A stretch of DNA of 64,000 nt, from the NCBI GenBank assembly GCA_037976565.1, contig CP137675.1:31695820-31759819 (forward strand), read 5' to 3'. Position numbers and translations under genes: made by a program. This stretch comes from Mesocentrotus franciscanus (Eukaryota; Echinodermata; Echinoidea; Camarodonta; Strongylocentrotidae). Positions 8,564 to 20,112 of the stretch are shown piece by piece; position 1 is the first letter of the stretch; every line of letters begins with the position of its first letter. The notes under the pieces are model-generated. The model was not told the DNA's origin. It ran no database searches and saw only the letters and a program-made list of their open reading frames with translations.

Positions 8564-11500
8564 TATATAAACGGGGCACAGGGGAAGAGAAAAGAAGAGA
8601 CATCAATAGTAAATGATGTACACATGTACCTCCACTTGGTGATATTGTTTTCTCACGTAAAAAAAAAAGGTGAGACTCGTGCTCCTCCCCCAGACACCAC
8701 AGCCCCTTCTCTTTCTTAACCCAGGCCATTAAGGGTTTTTAATACTTTTTACTGGGAAGTTTAGACATTTGAGGTAAACCTTTATCAAACGCCATCTCTA
8801 GAACATTCGAAAATTCATCCGAAGCCAATTTCAATAGCCTTCTCCATCACTTTTAGAAATGTACAAACATTACATTGACTTATTACGTAATCAGAAGACA
8901 ACTTCTATGGGACATACAATAGGGTATGAAATTGCCCTTGAGCCGATTTCTGGAAAGTCTATGCGATCGTGTGAACAATACATGATGGTTACTTCACCGT
9001 AATGATTAACCACAGATTGAATGAAACGTCGAACTCGATGTTGGAAAATATTTGCTCGTGTTTTTTATTCATGGTGAAATCAGATAATAAATGTATTTAT
9101 TTCAGTGACTTTACAAATAGCAGAGATTGTGCAATGAATTGTACAAATATATGTAACATTTTAAATGATGAAGCAACAAGCATTTGTCATTCCAAAAGCA
9201 ATCAATATACGAAATGCATTTTGCTTGGGATCAACAAAATTAATACCACATCCCAAAAATGGATTTAAAACGATCAATGCGCGCGTGCAATGAAAGTTAT
9301 TCAAAATATCTTAATAATCAATCAGGTACAGCAAATGGTTTATTCTATAATCAAAACATACCCTGTAAGACATATTCATATTCAACTTACAAGTTAAAAT
9401 ATTAAAATAGAGATATAACTACTTAAAAATGAAAATCTTCAAGAAGAGAGTATAAACAGTTACAGGCAATGCAAATCCAATACTTCTCCTTGCGAGATTA
9501 ATAGGTCTAGCGCCACCAGGTGTTCAAACGGATCCCAATATCCCTCAACCACAAATCTTTTCGATCATTAAAAAATCAAGACTCAGCGCGGATTTAACTA
9601 ATCTAAAACGAAATTCCAATTGAGATATAAAACCTAATTCCAAAGTGAGAGCTTATTGTCTTAGCATATATAATATATTTCAATATAAGCCTGCTCCCCG
9701 TACCTCAAATTATTTTGCGTCGTCTTATGGATTCAATAAAATTAAAAAATCATGCAAATTGGACTTATACATGATTGTATACCACGATAATCCTGCCTCA
9801 TTCTTTAGAGTTTTCAGATAAGTGAACTTCTGGCATTGCATTCAATCACCAATAGTCCACATACGTAAGATATCATTTTCATGAAAATACCACAATTTTA
9901 CATTTTACGGATATTATAGGAGCTTCGAACAACAGTGATTATTAGAACCAGAAAAGCGAAAATGCGACCATGATTTTGTTTTTAAAAAATGGAGTTCATC
10001 AGCCCCATTAAATTTAATCAACTCGCATCAATTTCGATAATTACAAGAGGTTAATTTGACTTTGGTGCAACAAGGAAACAAGATTTAATGACTGTTTAAG
10101 ATGTCAATATGTCTTTTAAGATTATCACCTCTTGAACTATACACCTGATCAATATGCGTTGATACTGAGTGCGGTCTCACATTTAAACAGCCTTTATACA
10201 ATTTTGCCCCAAAATACACACATTGAAGTTCGGATAACGAGGGTATTGTAAGATATGGTCAAGTGAAAACAATTAAAACACGGTCATTTTCTAAAACAGA
10301 ATATAAAGCCCACACTGTTCCCTTACCCTACCTCCAAACACAGCTCTATTCAATCACAACCAAAATCCTAAACATATATGATGAAATAAAGCTCAGAACA
10401 TAATTACAGGGACAAATGAAAAATTATCATCTGTGTTAAAAAAATATCGACTTAAAAATAACACTGATCTTTGATAGGAGTTCAATCATTCAGAAATGAT
10501 ATTAATGAAGTCAATAACTTTTTCATAAATTTATTCTTGATCGATGTGCTTTGTCTTTCAACTTCTATAACGCGAGCAATTTGTCCACGGCTCTATAAGC
10601 CAACATGGAAAGCAGTAGCACACCAAAGGTTCCATTTTACCACTTCTCCCCGGAAAAAAAAAATCCCCTAATAAACAAAGCATCATTTTGGCTTCATCTT
10701 TTAATGGGGAGGGGTGCAGACGGACTTAAAACAATATATATCATCAAGGATATTAAGCTTTGATATAAAAGTGGAATGTTTAAATCACCCGTGAGCCGTC
10801 GTTCAACCGATGAGAATGTGCAAAGATGGACGGATAGGCCTATGAATTCTAAAAAAATTTCCGCGAAAATATTAGATCAGTTTATTTTTTCATATAATAA
10901 TGCGGACCGCTAGATTTCGCGGAAGAGTATTCCTCAATTTTGAATTGGGGATGAAGTGAAATGAAGAGAAAAATGGCGTATCAGTTTTCCGTAGCTTATT
11001 ATAAAGCATCGTGTACGAATTACGGAAGTGGTGTCTATTTTGCTGCATGGTATTTATTATTATGGAAATTGTGTTTTATGTTAGCATATTCATTGGCGGA
11101 GTGTACAGAGGGGGAGGGACGGGTGGACACCGGTATTATTTGAATGCGAACGAACAGGGCCATCGATTAAGGGAGGGGACGGAAGGGCGGGGGGATTCTC
11201 CTTTCTCTCGTCCTTTCCCTTATCCCCCCCATTCGATTGGGGCACATGTTCCCCCTCTTCCCATAGCTCGCTAGTAAGATTTTAAGACGATCATAAACCA
11301 AAGTTTTCAGTTGTTTTATGACTGTTTATGTGATGAATCACGTTAAGAATGTTTGAGGTATAAAATAATATCCAATTATCCAGTGAGTAAGAAGGTGCAC
11401 GAAAGACTTGGTTTCACCTCTCTATTTCGACATCCCTATATGTTGCAATACCCTTATGGTCCACCACCCCTCAGTAGTACAACGCTCCTATGTTCCTTTC

Positions 11501-12305
11501 TGCCGCAGCGCAGTTGACCAAGAGCCTACTGGACTGACGATGTCGATGTCGGTGTCGTGGGTCTTCCGACAACTTTCCTATTGATTCGCGAGACCGATTG
11601 TCGGTCTGGAACACTGTCGGTCGAATGGGATGTTCCTATTTCAATTCTTTGCTTTGAGGGGGCGGGGGGTATTTTCACAATTCAGCCTAAGCATATGAAA
11701 AACTGTAAATGAAGGTGTTGTAACTTCTTGGTGTCTGACCGGAAAAGGGGTGACGAAACAGGACCATCACCCCCAAGGCCAAAGGAATATTCACGACCAA
11801 CCCGATGATATCATGCAGTAACAACACTACGATGGAAAAAAAAAATCAATACTGCCTTTAAGGATTCCAAAAGACTCTATATCTGTAGACACAGTTTTTA
11901 ATAAATTATTTGTATAACATCCTTTTGGAATGTATCTGTGATCGTTGACTACGTACTAGATACCAAACGGTCTCCCTAGAATCACGGTAGATGTACATGT
12001 AAACGTAAATGTACATATCATGGGAAATGGATGAATCCCAAATTTTGTAAATTAATGCTTATTGCTTGCAAGGACAACCAAAGTACAAGAATCAGAGGAG
12101 GGTAAAGATGCAAACATATTAAAAAGGACCATGTTTTTTCTTTCTCCTTTTTAAAGTAAATATTTTAGTCACAATGTTTGCCGAGCATATACACGCATCA
12201 ACTTTTGATATGAAAGTACACATACGAGGATAGAAACTGAAAGTCTACACCCAAATAAAAGACATGAACAAATTGTAATCTGAGATTTGTAAAAATCGAT
12301 TAAGT
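8564..12305. other. Intergenic sequence between the two genes
   Basis: Mostly AT-rich, without exons, SINE heads or inverted repeats that I could recognise. A GC-richer patch around 11090-11270 and 11640-11680 carries G-runs. On the - strand, downstream of the LRR gene stop, an ATTAAA variant lies near 11899 (read on the minus strand); its use as a poly(A) signal is a weak guess. Confidence 0.4.
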
Positions 12306-14351
12306 TCAGACGGTGGTTTCAATGAATATCTCTGTACTGTTCCTGTCAAATGTCCTCAATTTACACGCTTCATCATCATGGTTCGAAAGGAATACCAAAG
12401 GCTCATTTTCATTCTGATCCGGTAGCAAATGATACTGGCCATTTCCCGCCTTTTTCGATACAGCGGAGATGACGTAACACGCGTCCTCATCCTTGGTTTT
12501 TTCCTTGGCAATTTTTGGCCTGGAGCTGCCGAACTGCTTCCGGGCCATCCAGAACGTCCTACCCCAGAACAAAATGAGAAAGACAATAATGATGAGGAAC
12601 CACGTGAGGATGAGTACCATGATGCTCCTGGGGTTAGCAAAGTGGCTACAGATAAGATCAGTGGAGTATCCATAGAGAGCACTTTGAAGGGTTTGACCCT
12701 TAACCAGGTTCGGTCTGGCGCAAATGACTTCTTCTTTCATGGGTGCTATCCACCCTTCAAGCGCCATGAACGTACTGTAAGGTATACCCATCTCTTCTGC
12801 ATACGCTTCGTTGTAATAATAATCGTAACTTCCAGTATCGTAGTTGAAATTAGCCAGCCATTTGACGTTGCAGTCGCAATTGACGGGGTTCCCCCCGGCT
12901 TTAACGGTTTGCAGGAACGGTAGACCCTCAAAAGGCCCCTTGGCAATGGTCACGAGTTCGTTGTCGTCAATTGCAATCAATTCTAACGCCACATTCCCAT
13001 CAAATGCATCGTATGAAATGGTCCTGATTGAGTTGTTTGACAGGCGAAGCTCTTTAAGTCGCGTCAAATTCCGCACATTTGGGATATCAACCAGCTGATT
13101 GTTTTGAAGGGACAGTCCCTGTAAGCTGACCAGATGTGTGAAGCCAGCGGTACCCACATCGGCCAGAGCATTTGTGGAAAGATCGAGTTCAACAAGATGG
13201 CGGAGACCGATTTCCATCCAAGAAACACTGTGAAGATAATTTTCAGATAAACGAAGTTCTAAAAGGCTCTTTTCAACACTAGAAAATAGATTACCTGGTA
13301 AACTGAATAAGGAGTTCCTGTTGAGGTTCAGAATTTCAAGGCGCGTGTTTTTCTTAAATAGTTCGGAGGGTAATTCACTTAATCTATTACCACTTAGGTC
13401 GAGTATTTGTAGACTACTTAACGTGTGCAGTACATGTGGTGGCAGTCTTACCATCTGATTATACGCCAGGTTGATCGAAGTTAGTACAGGGAATAATTTA
13501 AAGGCATCATGGGCAATAGTCTTTATGATGTTCCCTTCTAAGTTCAGGAACTCTAGTTTGGGGGCGCCGTTTGGTGCAAACCATTCGCTGAAGTTTACTG
13601 GAGGCCCAAGACCCGGTTGCAAACTAACCCCAACTTCGACACTTTTAGGAGTAGGAATGTCGTCAGTGAGAAAATCATATTGCGTTTTTAAATCGGCACC
13701 AATGTCGTTGTATGATAAGTCAAGTTGCATGAGCATTGAGAGTCTCGAAAAAAGACCAGTTGAAATATTGCTGATGAGATTATCCGCCAGATATAAATTT
13801 TGAAGCCGCTTTTGACCGGCAAAGGCACCATCCTCAAGGATGTAGATTTCATTGTAATCCAAGTATAACTTCTCTACGGTAGAAGACGGCGGTAAATCAT
13901 TGTTATTAATACTAGATATGCTATTATGGCTGAGGTGCAACTGTTTGAGCAATCGCATATCACGAACCATCGCTGGAACGCCCTCAAGGTAGTTATTGGC
14001 AAAGTCAAGTTTGATCAGCCTTATTTGTTTCGGGAACACTGCCGAGTCTATGAAACTCAATGAATTGTTGGCAAGAGACAACTGCCGAAGGCGAACTAAA
14101 GCTGTGATGTTGAAAACAGGTATGGTGAGCTCGTTTCCTATGTTGTTCTCTTGAAAGAGTAATATCCTTGTGTTTGGCGGCACAGAATCGGGTAGACCCT
14201 GGAACCCACTGCGTGAACAGTCCACTCGAAGCGTGATCAAGTCGCATAAACACGCCTCGGGGCACGGAAAGTCCTGGAGACCCTTGCCAGGACAGCATCG
14301 AGAAATGGCGCAAGGAAACAACATACGATAATCGTTCGACCGACGCTCCAT
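12306..14351 (-). CDS. Single-pass leucine-rich-repeat receptor without TIR domain
   Basis: The 681-codon frame encodes a type I membrane protein. Residues 30-54 form an LRRNT cap (Cys30, 34, 36, 45). About a dozen or more LRRs follow (roughly 60-485, consensus LxxLxLxxNxL), interrupted by a non-LRR insert at about 218-262. The LRRCT cap has Cys492, 494, 544 and 568, and the transmembrane helix is at 577-597. The 84-residue cytoplasmic tail contains YHLL (640-643, a YxxPhi sorting-type motif) and ends ETTV, a class I PDZ ligand. Sequons include Asn81, 95, 195, 253, 428 and 440. There is no TIR, Ig, fibronectin or kinase domain, so it is not a Toll-like receptor. It resembles LRR adhesion/guidance receptors generally, but no orthologue is assigned. 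The first ATG has a good context (CGCGCCATGG), yet no signal peptide follows it. A 5' exon joined near the possible acceptor at about 14283 may supply one. Confidence 0.9.
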   Translation of the reverse strand: MERRSNDYRMLFPCAISRCCPGKGLQDFPCPEACLCDLITLRVDCSRSGFQGLPDSVPPNTRILLFQENNIGNELTIPVFNITALVRLRQLSLANNSLSFIDSAVFPKQIRLIKLDFANNYLEGVPAMVRDMRLLKQLHLSHNSISSINNNDLPPSSTVEKLYLDYNEIYILEDGAFAGQKRLQNLYLADNLISNISTGLFSRLSMLMQLDLSYNDIGADLKTQYDFLTDDIPTPKSVEVGVSLQPGLGPPVNFSEWFAPNGAPKLEFLNLEGNIIKTIAHDAFKLFPVLTSINLAYNQMVRLPPHVLHTLSSLQILDLSGNRLSELPSELFKKNTRLEILNLNRNSLFSLPGNLFSSVEKSLLELRLSENYLHSVSWMEIGLRHLVELDLSTNALADVGTAGFTHLVSLQGLSLQNNQLVDIPNVRNLTRLKELRLSNNSIRTISYDAFDGNVALELIAIDDNELVTIAKGPFEGLPFLQTVKAGGNPVNCDCNVKWLANFNYDTGSYDYYYNEAYAEEMGIPYSTFMALEGWIAPMKEEVICARPNLVKGQTLQSALYGYSTDLICSHFANPRSIMVLILTWFLIIIVFLILFWGRTFWMARKQFGSSRPKIAKEKTKDEDACYVISAVSKKAGNGQYHLLPDQNENEPLVFLSNHDDEACKLRTFDRNSTEIFIETTV

Positions 14352-15035
14352 GGCGCGTGGAATTTCATCGTATAAATAATATATCTCGACACCGGGAAGG
14401 TGCCCAATCGTTATATTCTTTGGCCTATTTATCTTGCACGGTTTACATCGCTATTTATGTATGACAACCGTTGGTTCGTAGCACTCTCTCACTGAGAGTA
14501 TTGAGTGTCATTAGCAGCTGTATACTGATGCGTTTTTATAGATTTCCTTCATTTCGAGTGGTTCCTTCATCATTTCCAAGGCATCTATTTATCCTCCTCT
14601 GTTGTTGTCGATATGTCTTCTGTCATCATACCTGCAGCATCCTCCTCTCTGTTGGTACCCTGGATGATATGAAAAAAGGAAACAAAAGGAATCATGAAAA
14701 AAAATTCGAGAAAAAAATTATAGCATCATTTTTGTAGAACAAATTGCAAGGAACATGCCTATAGTATAGGTTTACTGGGAAATAACAAGCAAACAAACTA
14801 TCAACCAGACAAACTTGCAAATCGTGTAGTTAGATCACAAGGAAGCATGTTTCTATTCTTGAGCAACAGGGTTTCTGTATTTGGTGAAATGTTTTTTAAA
14901 AATTGCTCAATATCATGAAGATGAAAGATATATCTATAATTTATCTTAAACGTAAAGAAACTTGTTATTAAATGGCTTTTTCTTCAATTTTGATTTGTAA
15001 CCAAGCGAGTCAAACATTATGTAACTTAATGATTA
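14352..15035. other. 5' flank of the LRR receptor gene
   Basis: On the - strand a TATTTATA-like box lies at about 14371-14380, only some 20 bases before the first ATG. That is too close for a start site upstream of that codon. No other promoter element or upstream exon could be settled. The rest is AT-rich with A-runs near 14697-14717. Confidence 0.3.
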
Positions 15036-15220
15036 TATCGAAAATAATATCGCTAGTGATATTCGTTTGTCTCACAGTGTGGTCAATAAGGGATCTAAAG
15101 ATCACGACGTTTCGTGCGCCGCTGCAACACTTCGTCAGGTGATAAAAACTAATGTAAGCAAGCGTGTTTTATACTCTACGGGAGGACCGACGAATATCAC
15201 TAGCGATATTATTTTCGATA
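15036..15220. mobile_element. 185-bp element bounded by perfect 31-bp inverted repeats
   Basis: The arms 15036-15066 and 15190-15220 are exact reverse complements over 31 bases. Each arm is itself nearly palindromic around CTAG. The interior contains a hammerhead-like core on the - strand. A 13-base direct repeat, TTAATGATTATAT, occurs at 15026-15038 and 15251-15263 and could be a target duplication. There is no coding capacity. Confidence 0.85.
15101..15143 (-). ncRNA. Hammerhead-ribozyme-like motif, Penelope-element type
   Basis: Read on the - strand: ATCAC (15143-15139), core CTGACGA (15138-15132), a stem-loop region, GAAA (15113-15110), then ACGTC and GTGAT (15105-15101). ATCAC and GTGAT pair to form stem I. 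Stem II is formed by GTG/CAC with an extra A next to the core. Stem III is minimal: the palindromic ACGT would pair between two copies, as known for dimeric hammerheads of Penelope-like retroelements. The predicted cleavage is after the C of GTC (position 15106). The fit to the core is seen directly; activity is inferred. Confidence 0.6.
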
Positions 15221-16297
15221 CTACATCCGCAATGAGTAATATATTTAGCATTAATGATTATATGTTTGTTATTTTGACTTTATTCAATAAAGTAGCCTGT
15301 GGAGGGCTAAATATATATTTGTTACTGTTTATACTGGCAGCGATGGCTGTGGTACAATTTATTGTGATCAAAATAAGGCCAGGTACATCGCTTAATACAC
15401 CTTATAGTTGGATATTTCTTCTTCACGCGGGGTAAGCTCGGTGACGTACACATAATATTATACGAGACATTTCCTCAGTTCGACGTAAATGTCGTGTAGA
15501 AATACAAATAGCTAACAGCTCAAACCTAAATGCAAGTAAACAGTCTGCTTAGCCTATGAAGGGGAGATTTTTATCACATTATTACAGACTCAAGTTGCTT
15601 TATCAAGCCTTCTTTGGGATACCTAATCTCATGAAAGTTCGCATTTTCAGCATATATAGGACGCAAGCCCATGGCGAATTGTCTGCAGGTCTGGACTTTC
15701 CATAATCATCACGCTCGAAAAACTCGTAACATTACACTGGAAATGCCACTGGCTGAAATATGACCATCAAGAAGAGTCAACAAAAGCCTTTCATGACCCA
15801 CTTTAGCGACTCATTATGCTCAACTCGATCCATCATTGAGCTAACTAACTGTATTAAGCCCCGTAATCTTTCAGTGCCAGAGGTTTCGTCTAGATTTTGG
15901 CGATGATCGTAGTTCCCACGTCCGTAAAAAATCTTTAGTTTTCACTGTCCAAAAGCACTTTCTATGTGATAGATTGAGCTCAGAGTTCCGTCTGCAATGT
16001 AACATGCTGGGTCACTTGGGAGATTAATTAATTTGATTATCACATGCTGAACTGGCCCACATTTTCGTTCGAGCCCGAATTTATTTGACTCTCTTCCTAG
16101 ACACAAGCCTATTCTTTCTGTACTACTTGTATCTATTGCTCCCTCTATATAGAAACAATGCCTAAGCGGGGCCTGCTGGTCCCCCATGATCCTGAGTTGA
16201 TGAGATAACCACCTGTCAGTGACCACGCTAATCTCTCTAATCCCTCCTGGTCAAACTAGTGCGGAGGGGCTTTAAAGCAGTAGGAGGATCAATGGAC
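15221..16297. other. Intergenic, nothing recognised
   Basis: No exon or repeat family is recognised apart from the 13-base direct repeat copy at 15251-15263. Open frames are short and unremarkable. Confidence 0.4.
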
Positions 16298-16566
16298 TTA
16301 ATAATAATAATAACAATGATATGAATAATATTGGATAATATATACCACACAAGTCATATCCACCTCGTAAGGTGCTCAAGACCCTTCAATAGTACCCTAG
16401 ATTTAGATTTAGACTACCGACTTAGGGGCTCATAGCACTCAAATAATTCTTTCCTACCTATGTAAATCAATGTTTCCAATTCCAAAGGACACTATTGCGG
16501 GGATTGAATCCACGAGCATCGTATCTCCGGTCAGGTTTTAACACCACTCAATACGACACCTCTTCT
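16298..16566 (-). mobile_element. tRNA-derived SINE with ATT tail
   Basis: The - strand begins GAAGAGGTGTCGTATTGAGTGG, keeps a decayed B box (GGATTCAATCC), continues through a body containing TCTTGAGCACCTTACGAGG and ends in an ATTATT-type tail at 16298-16335. The head resembles the SINE at 4858-5125, but it is more diverged. Confidence 0.75.
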
Positions 16567-17221
16567 TTGTTACTGTTCTTTGATTTGATTTATTTATTTA
16601 TCGGAGGAGGAGGGGGGCGATCCAGTTACTTACAAAATCTGTTACATTCACGTCATACTATCTTTCCTTGGATATAAACTTGATATTGCTCGCCCTTGGT
16701 GCTACCGTGTGCCTCTACAATTATATTTTCCTAGTCACCATCATCAAGCCGTCGTAACACATCTTTAATTGGATGTGTTACTGGAGATGCCAAAATGCCC
16801 ATGAGAAAGGCAATTTCTCAAAATCCGGTACGGGGTTAAAATCTTGTTTCGGCCTCCGAGTCGATTAATCTTGGGATCACACACATTCAGTCATGGGCGG
16901 TTTCAGGAATTTGTCATGGGGGGATACAAGATAACAAAAAAAATCATCACCTTCAAGGCGTGGACAGGAGGCCGGGATGGGTACATTCATGGAATTGAGT
17001 ACTCAATCTATGTCCCTTGGCTTAACAAAAGGGAGGGGGCACGGGTCGATTGTGCCTCTGAAACAAATAGCGTATCAAGTCACATCACACCTGCTGCCTC
17101 GGCTGCTTGGGAGTTGTAATTACTTCGTGACAAAAGCCTCCTAGTATGGCGTACCCACTCCTGCCGGACGAAGCATCACAGTGCGACTGTGCACAACCCC
17201 TATTTGCGCATGCAAGGCTAA
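16567..17221. other. Intergenic, nothing recognised
   Basis: A short G-rich patch near 16602-16620. No exon or repeat identified. Confidence 0.4.
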
Positions 17222-17262
17222 TACTGATAATAATAATATTATTATTATCAATAATAATAATA

Positions 17263-17341
<79 letters not shown>

Positions 17342-17350
17342 CAACAACAC
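17222..17350. repeat. AAT microsatellite
   Basis: About 128 bases of (AAT)n with a short ATT-inverted start and an AAC end. It produces Ile, Asn and Leu run frames that are not genes. Confidence 0.97.
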
Positions 17351-19508
17351 ATTCATACATACACGCATATATGTACATACAATTGATTTTCTTTTATATA
17401 ACGTACAATCCATTAATATATTGCCTAATGCCCTTTACATGACAAATAAATGCTAAACAGAAAACCAACAAAATAAGGAAAAGAAATATATTCAGTTATT
17501 AAAGAGGTCAATCCAAGTGGAAATGCGGACAATCTATCAGCTTGATACAGTCAATGATGAATTAAATCATACTGAAAAGTTAGACGTGAAAAAGAACGTA
17601 TACATGGTACATTGTATATTGGATATGCTCAACAGTAATTGTGCAGTTCTGAGAGAATTATCTGAAAATGCATGAATTAAATTATGTCGTCTTTGAAAGC
17701 AAGTATGATAGGAATGCGTGTCATTTCGTGTTGATGGTATCGATATTGACGAAGTCATTATTTGTTGGTCGGCTCGAGTTGGTTCTGCCAGGCCTACAGA
17801 TATCCGAATGGCAATCATCTGAAATCCTCACTTAACAACTAACGCCTTTTTAAAATCTTAATTTGCACATTGTAGCAGTGCGTAAATCAATACTAACAAC
17901 TATACAGCATGTATATTGCTTCTACTAGCATAACTAGATAGTCTTGTTTTGTTTTGTACAAGCATAGCAATTCCCTTTTTTTGTAAAAATAAATCCGAAT
18001 ATTTTGAGCTTTCAGGGCATTATTGGCTCTCCTTTTCAAAGTATGTATTTGAAGGTCGTACCTCGCGAAAATGCACTTAAAAACCATGGCATATGTTTGA
18101 GAGATATTACCGAAAACAGAAAGGCAGCGACATTCTCCATTTTCTTTTTATCTACGTGCAAGACATACTGCAGCGCTGCAAAGATCTCATTGCAAAGAAT
18201 TAAGAAAGTGCAGATTGGCTTCGTTCGAATAATCCAATATCCCCATTCCCTACAACATAAAAAAGAATGTATGAACTTTGTTCAGAACTTTCGTGAGTAT
18301 TATAGGACGGTGGAATGCGACGCAGACCGTGCTTGCATCCTTCCAATTTTGGTCAAGATCTTGTTTAAATATGCACAAAGTAAGACAGTGACTGGGAGAT
18401 TCTCTCTCTCTCTCTATTTTCAGGAAGACAAGCATGAACGAGTTGAAGTCCCGTTCACCCGTCTGTTGAGAGAAAGAAGCACGAATGCATCGCCCCCAAA
18501 ATTTCCCGCCATCAGAAACACGAGATTCCAAAATCAATCACACTTTGTATATTTTCGGTCGCACGTGCACACCGCCCGGGCAATCCGGCCGTTTAATGAG
18601 TTCTAGCCCTCTGTAAAGGGCTGTTTACCAAATCCATTAGGTTTGGAAAACTTGAGACATGATTGGGCTTAGGATTACAGTCATCTGCCTTCTTGGAGTA
18701 CGGAGGAAGAGGGGGGTTAGAGAAACTTTGGAGAATTTCCTTCTGAAGACGGACGTGGGATCCGCCATACTCTGACGGCGCATAGGGTTAGTGCAGAGTA
18801 AACAAATTAGAATGTAACCGTACACAGTCGACCCGTTGGGGGAGCAGCTCGGTGGATGCATCGATAAGAAAGAGCGGCTATATTACATACACTTCTCCGT
18901 TCAGCTACACGAGAGCCAGTATTGGATGGCGACAGGCTTTGGGAATCCTTGCGCCTTAGATCAACGCAAGCATTTACATGAAGTGGGCTTGAAATTCTGC
19001 AAAACCTGACAATGAGAAGCTATTCTTTCATCTAAAAAAGACAGAGTTGTTTTCTCTTTCTCTAAAAAGATGCCTTCTTGAAGAAAAAGGAAATTACTTT
19101 TAAAGGAAAGAATCCTGCCAGAAAAAAAGGAAGAAAATCTTTCCATTTTGTTCGACTTTTTCCCACTTCACATCGATGAGCCAGACACCATACCAACAAC
19201 AGACCGAACAACAATAACAATTAAATTACTGTTAATGACCATCATGTATATATCGCTACCGGTAGATTTGGAGTCGATTTAACGATGGGACTACATCACA
19301 TGGGTATCATGACCATGCAATCTGGATCAAACGATCGAGACCGCTGTCCATGCTTATAACCTTCGGATAGTACTTCAGAAAGCAGAAGTTCCAGGGCATT
19401 ATAGCTATCATTTCAACGCACCCTCTTACTGTTATAACAAAATGATGCGTAATCTTGTTGACACATGTTTAGCCCTATAAAACGTATAATGAGATCTGTC
19501 CCCATTGG
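17351..19508. other. Intergenic, with one unusually long open frame
   Basis: A + strand frame is open from about 18004 to 18606 (200 codons). It has no recognisable motif, is crossed by a CT microsatellite (18400-18416) and shows no splice or family support, so it is not called as a gene. Nothing else seen. Confidence 0.35.
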
Positions 19509-19790
19509 GGTGTGTTGGCTCAGTCAGTAGAGCGTCCGCCTCACAACCGGGAGGTCGTGGGTTCGAACCCCGGCCGCGTCATACCAAAAGACGTTAAAAG
19601 ATGGGAGTCGCTGCTACCTTGTTTGGCGTTCAACAATAAGGGGATAGAGCAATGTCGATCTGGCGCTGCTCAGTGGCTGTCGGGCTCACGATCAATTGGG
19701 CACAAAGAATTTCCATTTTCGGTTTAATAAAATTTGCAGTGGACTTTAAAAGATTATTATTATATTATTATTATTATATTATTGCTATGT
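19509..19790 (+). mobile_element. tRNA-derived SINE, second family
   Basis: The tRNA-like head has an A-box region TTGGCTCAGTCAGTAGAG and B box GGTTCGAACCC, with a Val-like anticodon loop (CTCACAA). The body runs through AGACGTTAAAAGATGGGAGTC and TTTGGCGTTCAACAATAAGG, and an ATTATT tail ends it at about 19745-19790. The acceptor stem does not pair, which excludes a working tRNA gene. Confidence 0.85.
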
Positions 19791-19965
19791 TCGTCATCGT
19801 TACATTTAACATTGCATAGTGGCTATGTTCCTTTTCTTTGTATAGATTAAAAGTGATCATCTGCATTCTTCATTTAGTTCCCTTGTCGAAATGCAGCATA
19901 ATGCGCTTATAACCCACAAACACGGATAAGAAATTGTAATTTAGCTATCTCCCAGGGAGTGGAAA

Positions 19966-20112
19966 ATGTGCATACATTGTGTGCGGGTAAGCCTGAATCC
20001 GATGACCGGGGTAATAATATATATATCTGTAAAGCGCTTAGGCACATCGTTGGATCGATGTATTGGGGGCTATATAAAAGCGGAATATTATTATTATTAT
20101 TATTATTATCTG
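19966..20112 (+). mobile_element. SINE 3' fragment with TTA tail
   Basis: A 5'-truncated fragment ends TGTAAAGCGCTTAGGCAC...GGGGGCTATATAAAAGCGG followed by (TTA)n at 20086-20111. The GCGCTATATAAA-type end is the usual 3' terminus of such SINE/LINE pairs. Confidence 0.6.

Noticed and set aside
9015..9040. Second hammerhead core (GAAACGTC near 9022)
   Set aside because: No CTGANGA box or stem I partner nearby.
9002..9268. 88-codon Cys-rich open frame starting with ATG
   Set aside because: No signal peptide, no domain, no splice or promoter support; consistent with chance.
12306..14351. Toll-like receptor
   Set aside because: The tail after the transmembrane helix is only 84 residues with no TIR motifs.
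19509..19585. tRNA-Val-like gene
   Set aside because: The head lacks a pairing acceptor stem and continues into a SINE body with an ATT tail.
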